From: Diphasiastrum complanatum | Lineage: Eukaryota > Streptophyta > Lycopodiopsida > Lycopodiales > Lycopodiaceae | Assembly (NCBI GenBank): GCA_029204225.1 | Contig: CM055092.1 | Location: forward strand, 46,753,486 to 46,813,485 | Direction: 5' to 3' | Length of the DNA stretch: 60,000 bases | In this document: positions 11,558 to 20,386 of the stretch, piece after piece | How positions within the stretch are numbered: position 1 is the stretch's first letter | How the letters are laid out: each line of letters opens with the position of its first letter | Made by a program: the position numbers and the translations under genes | Notes under the pieces: generated by a model | The model's input: only the letters and a program-made list of their open reading frames with translations | Told to the model about the DNA's origin: nothing | Databases searched by the model: none

Positions 11558-13495
11558 ATGGCTACAAGTGGTGGATTTATGTTGGAGAGCAATGATAGGC
11601 TTACCTCAATCAACTATTCTACTTGGAAGGTGAGGATGGAGTTCTTATTGGAGATGGATGAGTTGATGGAGATTGTTGCAGGTGTGGAGGAGAGGCCTCA
11701 AGCACCTCAAGATCAAATGAGGTATGACAAGAGAGCAAAGAAATCTCTACACATGATTAAGGTGAATGTTACCAATGAACTTCTCAAGGAAGTTGGTAAG
11801 TGCACATCATCTTTGGAGGCTTGGGAAGCTTTGAAGAAGCTTTATGAATCCAAGTCTACATCAAGAGTGCTTACTCTTAGGAGGCAAATCTTTCAAAGTT
11901 TGCAAAAGAAGGAAGAGAGTACTCATGCTTTTGTTTTGAGAGTTAAAGCATTCAATGATGAGTTAGCATGTATTGATGAAAGCATTAAGGAGGAAGAACT
12001 TGTTCAAGTTATACTTAATGGCTTGTTGGATGATCATGCTAATCTTGTTCAAAGTTTTGCTATTCAAAAGACTTTGCCAAGTATTGTGGATTTGCAAGAG
12101 ATCTTGGTGAATGAGGAGTATAGGCTTCAATCAAGAGGAGGTGGATCTACATCGACATCTCATTATGAAGAGGATGCTATGTTCATCAAAGGCAAGTTCA
12201 AGGGCAAAGGCAAAGGCAAGTGGTCTAAAGGGCAAGATCAAGGTGATACTTTCTCTTTTGGCAAAAAGAAAGATAAGTCTAAGTTGAAATGCTTTTATTG
12301 TGGAATCAAAGGGCATTTTGCAAATGAATGTTTGAAGAAGCAAAGAGATGAAGGTAGCAAGCAAATCAACTTTACTACTAATGATGAGGGTCTAGGTGGT
12401 GGTGAATCTCTTTTGATGTGTTCATCAAGTCCAATATCAAGTGAAGGTGACAAAGATTCATGGTGGATTGATAGTGGAGCTAGCTCACACATGACTAGTC
12501 ACAAGGAGTTTTTTACTTCTTTGGTCACTTATGATGGAGCCAAGAAAGCAATTCACATGGCCAATGGTGGTGAGTGTGTGATTGAAGGTATTGGTTCAAT
12601 TCCTATTTGTCTCTCTAATAATAGGAAAGCAAGACTTGATGGTGTTCTTTACATTCCCTCACTTTCAAAGAATTTGCTAAGTATTGGTCAAATGATAGAG
12701 AAAGGATACATGGTAAAGTTTGGTGGTGATGCTTGTTTCATTACAAAGGAAGAAATCTTGGTTGCTAGGGGCAATAGACAAGGTAGACTTTTCAAGCTTG
12801 ATGCTTTTGTTATGGCTAACAAAAAGGATGGAATGGAAAAGGAGATTGGTCTCAACTTTCCAAAGTTACCTTTTAGCATCAATAAGATTGGTGGATCTTA
12901 TGCAAAGTCTAACAAGCTTCCTTATGCTAGATCTAGGTCAAGATCTAATATGCTTCTTGGAGATGGTCATCTTTGTGCTAACTTGGCTAGTCTTGAGGAT
13001 AATGACGGTGTTTCAAAGGTTCTTCATGGCAAGTGCAAGCATGCAAAAGGTAAGGAAAGAGCTAACTTCATCAATGGAGGTGAAGGTTCTTCCTTGGAAA
13101 AGATTGTTGTTAATGATTTCTTTGATCATATGTCAAAAGATGTTGCTAGGTGCATGCATGAAGGAGGTAGTTCTTCTACATTCTTTTGTGATGAGTCCAA
13201 GAAAGTCATTTTTCCAGCAAGTGGAGTCACATGTCTTCATAAAGAGAGTAGATCAAATGGTTCTATCAAGAGACTTAGTGAGGGAGATAGTCACAACTCA
13301 AGCAGAAAAGAAGTATGTGAAGAGTTCAAAGTAGGATGTACTTTGAATGATGTCATTGTGAATGATAGTGAGGAAGAATCATTATCATATGATTCATTAC
13401 CTAAAACATTGAGTAGAAGTTTCTGTTTGAAAAAAAGAGAGTACTTCAATCATTCTTATGTTGAAGGTACTAATCATGTTTTTCATGGCTTCTAA
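11558..13495 (+). CDS. Copia Gag-protease polyprotein with unusual C-terminal extension (ORF1)
   Basis: This 645-residue frame has a UBN2-type capsid region (residues ~15-195, with AWEALKKLYESKSTSRVLTL), a lysine/glycine-rich linker, a CX2CX4HX4C zinc knuckle at residues 245-258 (CFYCGIKGHFANEC), and an aspartic protease with WWIDSGASSHMTS (catalytic Asp about 305). The protease region continues to about residue 420 (SLSKNLLSIGQMIEKG). In a normal copia polyprotein the GAG-pre-integrase and integrase domains follow. Here residues ~425-645 are a Ser/Lys/Glu-rich stretch with no HHCC finger or DDE motif. The ATG at 11558 is the first after the leader and matches the usual Gag start. The stop overlaps the start of ORF2 by 38 bases in the +1 frame. 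Codon use looks coding throughout. Confidence 0.9.
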   Translation: MATSGGFMLESNDRLTSINYSTWKVRMEFLLEMDELMEIVAGVEERPQAPQDQMRYDKRAKKSLHMIKVNVTNELLKEVGKCTSSLEAWEALKKLYESKSTSRVLTLRRQIFQSLQKKEESTHAFVLRVKAFNDELACIDESIKEEELVQVILNGLLDDHANLVQSFAIQKTLPSIVDLQEILVNEEYRLQSRGGGSTSTSHYEEDAMFIKGKFKGKGKGKWSKGQDQGDTFSFGKKKDKSKLKCFYCGIKGHFANECLKKQRDEGSKQINFTTNDEGLGGGESLLMCSSSPISSEGDKDSWWIDSGASSHMTSHKEFFTSLVTYDGAKKAIHMANGGECVIEGIGSIPICLSNNRKARLDGVLYIPSLSKNLLSIGQMIEKGYMVKFGGDACFITKEEILVARGNRQGRLFKLDAFVMANKKDGMEKEIGLNFPKLPFSINKIGGSYAKSNKLPYARSRSRSNMLLGDGHLCANLASLEDNDGVSKVLHGKCKHAKGKERANFINGGEGSSLEKIVVNDFFDHMSKDVARCMHEGGSSSTFFCDESKKVIFPASGVTCLHKESRSNGSIKRLSEGDSHNSSRKEVCEEFKVGCTLNDVIVNDSEEESLSYDSLPKTLSRSFCLKKREYFNHSYVEGTNHVFHGF

Positions 13496-14963
13496 TGTTT
13501 TTGAGGTTTCTACTTCTTATGATGCAATCAATAAGAGGGAGTCTTATGAAGGAAAGAGCAATGAAAGATTGGTTCTTGGGAAGATCCAAGGCATGGATCT
13601 CACATCTCTTCATCAACTCAAAGGATTCTATGATTGTGAATTGATCACTCATGATCGAGATGGCAAAAGGTTGGTTGGAGAAGACTACATGGAGCAAATC
13701 GAGAGGCAATTTTTTCAAGACAAGGGAGATCTCATTGGTGAGCTTATTGAGGTTTGTTATGGACTCAAAAAGGCTGGATGTATTAGGTTTGATACTCATC
13801 TTCACCTACTCTACTTCATGTTGGATGGAAAGTTTAGAATCTATCTTTTGATTTATGATGGTGACATTGTTTTCACTAACCTTTGTGGAAGATCGAGATC
13901 AAGCATCGATGATATCTTGTTGGATATAGATCATATGTTTGAGAGGGAGTATTTTCAGAGATTCAAGTCTGAAGATATTCATATCTTTGATATCTTTGAT
14001 TATCAAAAGAAAGGTAAGCAAGTGGAAGCGAATCATTTTGCTTCACTCACATGTTTTGGAGAATTTTCTTGTGTAGATGATGCTATGCAAGTGGATATTG
14101 GTTCTCATGGTTTTCATACTGGAAAAGCAAGTAATGGATCTGGAAAACAAAGTTTGTTCAATGACTTTGATGATCAAGAGGAAGATCAAGAGGTTGGTCT
14201 CAAAGGGCTTCAACAACACAAAAGGAAAGGTGACAATTTGGAGCTAGTCAAGAGCATCAAAGGAGAGGTAATTGGCAAAGATGTTATGGATCTGTTTTTG
14301 CAGCTTATTGAAGACTCAAGTAAGGTCAAAGGAGCAGCAAGGAAGTGTTGTTCAAGTTTACTTTACTTGTTCTATCTCATGTTTGAGCTATTTCATGTGG
14401 ATGTGTGCAAATTGTCAAGATATGGACAAACTAGCTACATTGTCTTGCAATATCTTATTGTTGGAGTTGTACTAGCATTCTTGGCTGGTTTAGCTGATGT
14501 AAATGAAGCTATTGGAGGTTCATTATGTCACTCATTCATGGCCAAGTCATCAAGTGTTGATGATATCTTGTGGCAAGATGGAGATGGAGGCTCATTCATG
14601 AAGTCTTATGGTGGAGACATATCAAGAAAGGACAAAGTTGGAGGAGACAAGCAAGAAAATGGTCATCACTCACATTTATTGTTTGGTTGCTGTAATTTTC
14701 CAGATAGTTCAAAGTTTAAAACATGGAGGAATCATTTCATTCACATTATATTTGGTTCTTCATGTTCTAGTTATATCTTGATGTGTAAAATTGATGTAAG
14801 AAATAGTGAAGCATCCAATTTGGACACTATTCTCTATATCAATTATGAAAGATACTTTAGAACCTTAGAAAGGAGATCCATACTTAGGATGAAGATCATT
14901 CTAAAGTTGGATCAAAGTTCTATTGTCAAAACTATGCCAAAACTAGTTGAAGAGGGAGTGTGA
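13458..14963 (+). CDS. Second ORF of the copia element, very diverged pol-like protein (ORF2)
   Basis: This frame is open for 501 codons and ends on the TGA that forms the first three bases of the 3' LTR, so the polypurine tract is translated. Around residues 90-170 there is a faint echo of copia RT: IEVCYGLKKAG resembles the YGLKQAP motif, and LIYDGDIVFT sits where LYVDDLI is expected, but the catalytic pair is lost. The centre is acidic and repetitive (DDQEEDQEVG). Residues ~295-355 hold two hydrophobic stretches (LLYLFYLMFELF and LQYLIVGVVLAFLAGLA). No RNase H motif is evident. It could be a relaxed, recombined pol remnant kept open by chance or selection, or a captured sequence. The start is uncertain; translation may depend on +1 frameshifting from ORF1 within 13458-13495. 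Confidence 0.6.
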   Translation: MLKVLIMFFMASNVFEVSTSYDAINKRESYEGKSNERLVLGKIQGMDLTSLHQLKGFYDCELITHDRDGKRLVGEDYMEQIERQFFQDKGDLIGELIEVCYGLKKAGCIRFDTHLHLLYFMLDGKFRIYLLIYDGDIVFTNLCGRSRSSIDDILLDIDHMFEREYFQRFKSEDIHIFDIFDYQKKGKQVEANHFASLTCFGEFSCVDDAMQVDIGSHGFHTGKASNGSGKQSLFNDFDDQEEDQEVGLKGLQQHKRKGDNLELVKSIKGEVIGKDVMDLFLQLIEDSSKVKGAARKCCSSLLYLFYLMFELFHVDVCKLSRYGQTSYIVLQYLIVGVVLAFLAGLADVNEAIGGSLCHSFMAKSSSVDDILWQDGDGGSFMKSYGGDISRKDKVGGDKQENGHHSHLLFGCCNFPDSSKFKTWRNHFIHIIFGSSCSSYILMCKIDVRNSEASNLDTILYINYERYFRTLERRSILRMKIILKLDQSSIVKTMPKLVEEGV

Positions 14964-15612
14964 GAGATTTCAACTAGTTTAGTCTAGTTTAGTCACATTT
15001 TGGTAAATTGTCAATAAGAGGCCAAAACTCATTTTAGACTTAGAGATAAACTTTTTGAAGTTATATTAGTTTAAAATACATTCAATAAACACTTTTGGAA
15101 AGTGTGGGAAAGTTGGTAGTCGAGTTTGCGAGAGATTCAAATTTGAACTTTGGGTACATTGAATCTAGACCCAAAAATAGTAGGGTTTACATTTTGGAGG
15201 GAAAGCCAAGTGGCCAAATAGGGTTTGGAAACTCTATAAAAGGATGTAACTCATGGAGAGACACATCTTCTCTCTTCTCTCTCTCATTTCATCATTATAC
15301 ATGGTTCTCTTTGGGTTCTACTACTCATTGGTGCACTATCTTGGTGTTATCTTGCAATCTTGTGTGTAGAATGCTCATTTATTGTTATTTTCGGTTCTAC
15401 ACGTGTGAAATATAGTAGGGTACTGTAATTGTACGGACAACAAACATATTTTATGTTTTGGTTCATGTTTGATCAATATCTCTTAGAGTTTGCATCTCAT
15501 TTTGTATGTGGATGCTGATTTTTCTACATTGGCAGGATTGTTGGTTTGCTCCTTATTGTAACCAAAGATTTGGGACATGGAGTGCATCTTGAATGATCTG
15601 AAATCCTTCACA
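14961..15612 (+). repeat. 3' LTR of the copia element
   Basis: It matches 10305-10955 with about a dozen substitutions and one extra g (cttttggaaag against cttttgaaag). It is preceded by the purine-rich gttgaagagggagtg. The next bases, gagagttcaac, begin the host flank. Confidence 0.93.
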
Positions 15613-16415
15613 GAGAGTTCAACAATATTCATTTATAGAAAGTGACTGCCAAGAAGTTTGAGGGCAGGGTAAAACGTACTGCATTTCTATTGTGAAATGA
15701 AAACACAGAAAGTGGGTAGACGATTATGTTGTGTAGATTGTGTGTGTTTCTGTGACGCTTGAATCTATAGCCAAATGAGATGCCAAGTATACAAGACCTA
15801 GAATTTCCAAGCTCGCCTATCCTAGAATTGTATGGCTACTTATTTTGGAGTTATATAACCTGGAAAACAACAATGTGAGAGAAAAACAGCTTGGTTACGA
15901 GCTATTAGATAACTAGCAGCCCATACCCATGAATAGGAAGCTAGAACATGTATAGAGTACTTACGCTTGTCTTTTACCAAACATAAGTTGCAGTAACGAG
16001 CAAGTTCATCCACTCAGTTGAAATTAAAAGAAAAAAGGAAAAAGTCTCAGATATATATGAAAGTATAGATGCTTATTTAGCTTGCGCAGCGTATACAAGT
16101 GATACAGCCGCGGCAGGCAATCTGTCGTTAAAGTTTACGACATTGAGCTCACTTATGATTCTGGACGTCATAGCTTTTTAACGATTATCTTAAAAAGTAA
16201 ACCATGTCCATATCTATATTTCAAGTATTCTAGTAAGCAGTTGATAAGCCTTAGCAATAAGTAAATCTGTCTAAGCATTTCACCAAGGTTGCTGTTGCAC
16301 AGCAGCACCAAGCAAGCTGTCAAACACAAAAGAGGACGAGTTTACTACGTTAATTTCTGTGAGTTGAAAAAATCAAAAGGTTATAGATTGAGGGAGAAAG
16401 CGAGAGCGAGGACCT

Positions 16416-16721
16416 TCAGGTGCATGAGGACGGGCCGGGAATGCCGCATACACCAAGCAGGGCCTCAGCAGCAGAAGGATTGAAGCCCGCTGGAGGAGAT
16501 CCAGAGGAAATGTATTGGCAAAGACATGTATGGCCAACAATCGTCAGAGCGCCGCAGCAAGCGCCATCGGGCGCACCTCCCGATCCAGTCACAACAGGCA
16601 GGCACGGAGCCAGGTCGCTAACTGTGTTGCTACAGTCTGCTGCCATCACCATGTCGTGAGCAGCTGCAGCAGCAACTGTCACCAGAAGCAACAGTGCGAG
16701 GGCATGGTTGGACGTCTTCAT
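16416..16721 (-). CDS. Eight-cysteine non-specific lipid-transfer-type protein, secreted
   Basis: The product has 101 residues. A signal peptide of about 25-30 residues (MKTSNHALALLLLVTVAAAAA) leads into a small domain with the plant eight-cysteine motif spaced C-X9-C-X14-CC-X9-CXC-X23-C-X7-C, the nsLTP/prolamin-superfamily fold. Such proteins are secreted, bind lipids in a hydrophobic tunnel held by four disulfides, and serve in cuticle, pollen or spore wall formation or in defence. The exact substrate cannot be read from sequence. I chose the ATG at 16721 because it starts directly at the signal peptide; an in-frame ATG at 16745 would add eight residues. No GPI-anchor tail is seen in this frame, but a GT donor just after the stop (aag|gtcctcg) leaves room for an alternative spliced C-terminus. 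A broken twin lies at 28105. Confidence 0.88.
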   Translation of the reverse strand: MKTSNHALALLLLVTVAAAAAHDMVMAADCSNTVSDLAPCLPVVTGSGGAPDGACCGALTIVGHTCLCQYISSGSPPAGFNPSAAEALLGVCGIPGPSSCT

Positions 16722-16801
16722 GGCTGCTGTTGGAGTGAATGACACTAAAGCAATAGAGAAGGGATGAGATTGGCTAGTAAAGGAATGGGCTTGAAGATGG
16801 G

Positions 16802-16809
16802 CTTATATA
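16802..16809 (-). promoter_or_regulatory. TATA box of the lipid-transfer gene
   Basis: The minus strand reads TATATAAG about 80 bases upstream of the ATG at 16721, a normal distance for a plant core promoter. The same box is present at 28017-28024 in the inverted copy. Confidence 0.7.
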
Positions 16810-17404
16810 CAATTTTCTTCCCTGTTCCTTGTTAGGAGCTGCGTGAGTGAGCTAGAATTGCATGAGGCACCTTCTCATGGGATGTGGTTCAACTACATTT
16901 TCATGCTTATTTGTGGGTGTATGTACCCTCGGTTTTTGGTTTGTACATTATTCTGTTTATTTCAACCAAGTGTTGAACAAGTTTTACTCGAGTTAGAATG
17001 GAGCCTAAATTTGCAACCTTGTGAAATATTTCTCAAACAAGTCACTTCTCCATGAAAGCCCCCTTTACTCTCCATCAGATCTAGTCATGACTTGTACTCC
17101 ACTCTTGGTGGAAATCGAGACATACAAGAGATTCTAAATACACCAAGAAATAAGAAATTAAGTTATGTATATTGCATGAGTAATGCAATGTTATCCTTTT
17201 TCTACCAAATCTTTACTCAAAGACAACATTCCATGAGGTCTAAATTTGTCATTTCAAAACTACTAGACAAGTCTTTTTTCGCTCTAAAATGCTCCACATC
17301 ATTGCCTGTAATTATTGCTAAACTATCTAAACACAATATTGAATCTAGTCATATTGTGGATAAGGTTTTTGATCTAGAAGCTTCTATGGAAAGAAAGTAA
17401 GATT

Positions 17405-17765
17405 CAAAATAGGCATGGACTTGTTATAAATAGATGTGCACATGTGGGAAGAAGAGGATTCTCTCTCTCTAATCTCATTCATGCTTATACATGAGATCTC
17501 TTTGGGATTACATACTCATTGGTGCACATTGGTGTTAATATCTTAACTTTTAGTGTGTAAAATCAATTGGTATGATGTTTGTTGCATTCACACGTGTAAA
17601 ATACAATAGTTTATTGGTTTTGTATTGACAGTGACAGTACTTTATCATTCATATCTTATTTTTTTAAGATCTATTAGAGTTTGAAACTTCTATGCATTGG
17701 TAAAGCTAGATTCCTACATTCTCAATGTTGCTAGATGTGCTATCTTTTGTAACCAAAGATTAAAG
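17405..17765 (+). mobile_element. Old LTR remnant related to the 10.3-kb copia LTR
   Basis: The order of landmarks matches the young LTR: ttataaataga, a ctctctct stretch, tatacatgagatctctttggga, tacatactcattggtgcac, ttggtgtta, cacacgtgtaaaatacaatag, ttagagtttg, gattcctacattc, and ttgtaaccaaagatt. The match is interrupted by many substitutions and indels. No internal region follows, so it is a solo or truncated LTR, much older than the complete element. Confidence 0.8.
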
Positions 17766-17956
17766 GGACTTATTATAAGGCCAGCTAATACCCATTTTAA
17801 AGTTATCATTTTAATTTCACGTCATCATTTACAATAATCCATATCATCAATTTTTAAAATAATGAGGTGGCATTTTTTTTTTCTCTCTCATGCATTGGCC
17901 TAAAAGATGTCTCTCTATCTATGCATTCGCCTGAAACATCTCTCTCTATCTATGCA

Positions 17957-17958
<2 letters not shown>

Positions 17959-17997
<39 letters not shown>
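17959..17997. repeat. (TC)n microsatellite
   Basis: About 19 uninterrupted TC dinucleotides sit in a longer CT-rich tract (17879-18045). The 17766-18517 interval has no recognisable gene. Confidence 0.97.
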
Positions 17998-18001
<4 letters not shown>

Positions 18002-18517
18002 CTCGCTCGAAATTCTCTCTCTCTCGCTATGTAGCTCGTCTCTCTCATGTTTCACGCCACAGTCTATGGCGACGACCAGGCGGCAACGCGAGGAGAAACA
18101 ATGTAGTTGGATCGGCTGGTGGATTTTGTCAATGTTGCAATTTTGAATTTGACAACAGCAATCCAGAGGTCGCAGATAGTGTTTCGTTTCGTTCCTGCGG
18201 GAATTAGGCTTTGCAATCGATGCATAATATCATTGCAAATGCAATTTTGGACGAGGGTGATCCAGCTCTGGTTGTGGTGCGCTAGAGATGCTACTCTACC
18301 ACTAGAGTTGTCTTCGTAGCACTAGCTGCAGATTTTTACAGCCTGCACTATGAGTTACTAATAGCAGAGATTCAGAAGCCTGCATAAGGTACGTGTGTGG
18401 ATGTGGAGGGGGTTGTTCGAGGTTAGGGGGATTATGTTTGCTATCAGATTTGTCAATTCCAAAGAGTGGCGGGCGTTAAGCACATGTAAGTCCTCCTTTT
18501 GATGTACTGAAGTAAAA

Positions 18518-20083
18518 TTGACAACAGATGAAACATTTCAGAATGATGCCTCGTCGCCGTCTGTTTTGGCTTCCGCCATTTCCAGAAAACAATTGGTTGA
18601 TGAACGAGAGCAACAAGAAGGATCCACAACGACACCAAAAGGAGGATTTTTTGGGAACAGATGGTTTGGTTCTCCGAAACCACTGAACCTGGTGGAGGCT
18701 TTTCTCCAAGCTTTAGTCACGTTAAGCGTCTAGAAGCCGCCAAAGAAGAGATCTCTAAGAAGACGCCCTCACCCCCTATATCTAATTCACTCCGTCTTAG
18801 AGAGGGCATTATTCTTGCGATTATTGGAGAGGCGAGGTGGGATTTGCTTAAGCTTTATGCCTGGAATTTGGTGAAAAAATCCAAAAACCTTGTGTTGCTA
18901 TTATGACTCCTTGGCGTGGTTGTTTCAGGAGGACTTCTATTCACGGTCATGGTTGGTATGCTGAATTCTGCTGTGCTATGCCCTCTTACCATCGGTCGAG
19001 TGTCTCGGTCGAGTGTCGGGCAATCAGATTATAAATGCCCTCACGCTCAACATGTCTCTACGTTCACCCTGTAAGATTTTTGCACTTGTATAGGCTGTAC
19101 ACATGGCAATCTCCCGACATAATAGCTCTCAGCCTCCCGAAATAATAACTCTTAGAAAAGTTTATTGTAAAGATGAAACTTGCAAGCCTCATGAATGGGC
19201 CCATATAATGGTGGTAGTGCTGCTCTTACACTTGAATTGCTTCTCTCAATATGCGCTTTGTGGCTTTAATTGGGGATACAAGAGATCCAAACGTCCTGCA
19301 ATTGGGATTGCAATTTGCCTCTCTTCTACGATTGGTTGTGCTCCAATTGCAATTTGCCTCTCTTCTACGATTGGTTGTGCTGCTGCTGCTGGCATCTATA
19401 ACATTGTTAGTCCATTGGGTAAGGATTATGTCGAAGAGGATGCAAATGAAACTATCCTAGCTTTGGATAAATGTGAGAATGGAGGAGAGGTTTCCAAGAT
19501 GCGGAGGCTTTTGCAAAGAAGGGTTTCATTTGCATCGAGAGAATGAAAGCTGCTGGTAGAAAATCCTGAATGGAGAGGAGGTCTTTTTGACTTCAAAGAT
19601 GATCCTGGGTCGTCACTTCTTTCTACTATTTGCTGATTTTGTGTGTTTGGATGGAATATGGATAGGCTAGGCTTTGGGAACCGCTATGTTCACATCGTGA
19701 CCTTGTTGCTTATATGCTCAGCTCCATTCTTTGTGCTGAACCTCGCTGCGATCAATATTGGCAACAACATTGCGTGCAAATGTCTTGGAGAGGCAGGGAT
19801 TGTTCTTGGCATTTTTGGGCTGATGTATGGGGGATATTGGAGGATCAAAATGCGAGAGACATTCAATTTGCCAGACCAAACATGGTGTTGCAATGAACCA
19901 AATATGACAGACTGCACTCAGTGGATGTTCTATAGGGTGTGCTCGCTTTGTCAGGAAGTGCGGACCGCAGAATACCACGTGATAAGCCATTGGCTGATCA
20001 CGCACACTACTGGATTGTTTACGCCAGACAGAGCATGGCTACAGTCTAATCTCTGGGATCCCCCAAAAATGAGAAAAACCTAA
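18518..20083 (+). pseudogene. PLAC8/DUF2985-type membrane protein pseudogene
   Basis: Conserved blocks of the plant DUF2985-PLAC8 family occur in order: ARWDLLKLYAWNLVKKSKNL (about 18832), GVVVSGGLLFTVMVGMLN, NQIINAL (19021), EIITLRKVYCKDETCKPHEW (about 19138), SPLGKDY, NPEWRGGLFD (19562), FCVFGWNMDRLGFGNRYVH (about 19637), and the PLAC8 core YGGYWRIKMR...TWCC...CTQWMF..CSLCQEVRTAEYH (about 19828-19976). In the family these form several membrane segments plus a Cys-rich domain. It is broken by TGA 18904 (a conserved Trp position), a 13-bp tandem duplication at 18992-19017 that shifts the frame, TAG 19091, TGA 19544 and TGA 19634. A 39-bp in-frame duplication (19307-19384) repeats 13 residues. 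No introns are needed, so a processed copy is possible. Confidence 0.85.
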
Positions 20084-20386
20084 ATACGAGCCACGTTGAA
20101 AGTGCACCTCCCAGCCAGCACGACACAGGTACCAGGCCGAAGGATCATCACTCTCGGGATATACCAAAACTCGTACTGTCTCCAAAATCGCTTGCGCGGG
20201 CCGCTTGAATGACCTTGTACGTTTTCTTTCGAATGTAGCTGGTTGAAATGTAGCCAGCTTTCACTTTCTCACAAGACATAGATCATTCACTATTGCAGGT
20301 CTTAACGCTTTTTGTTGCCTCACTATTCTCTCCATTATCAATCATTGTGGGAGTGTTATTACACAAACTAAGAAACTCAGCTTCCA

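Larger units (their letters stand above)
10305..15612 (+). mobile_element. Complete Ty1/copia-type LTR retrotransposon, probably non-autonomous
   Basis: The element has two LTRs (10305-10955 and 14961-15612), a primer binding site right after the 5' LTR, a ~590-base leader, Gag-protease (ORF1), a second long ORF, and a purine-rich tract ending at 14960. By eye the LTRs differ at about a dozen positions over ~650 bp (roughly 98% identity), so insertion was recent. No integrase HHCC/DDE, canonical RT box or RNase H is visible, so it presumably moved with enzymes supplied in trans. The flanks show only an imperfect target duplication: gagagta on the left against gagagtt on the right, with one extra base next to the left LTR. 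Confidence 0.9.
15671..17340. repeat. Left arm of a 1.67-kb inverted duplication
   Basis: The arm is the reverse complement of 27486-29156 from aaaacgtactgc to aacacaatatt. In every stretch I compared, the arms are identical except for one base inside the lipid-transfer gene (extra a at 28273). It contains the gene at 16416-16721, its promoter, and about 750 bases of non-coding sequence on the 3' side of the gene. Outside both ends the sequences diverge at once, and no target-site duplication is seen. Confidence 0.95.

Noticed and set aside
13458-14963. ORF2 as a confirmed envelope-like gene
   Set aside because: Two hydrophobic stretches are not enough. There is no signal peptide or furin-like site, and part of the ORF still echoes RT.
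16420-16659. Frames antisense to the lipid-transfer gene
   Set aside because: They are shadows of the eight-cysteine coding sequence, whose signal peptide and cysteine spacing are clear on the minus strand.
16843-17055. 70-codon frame, also present at 27771-27983
   Set aside because: It lies upstream of the lipid-transfer gene on the opposite strand, has no family likeness, and is duplicated only because the whole arm is.
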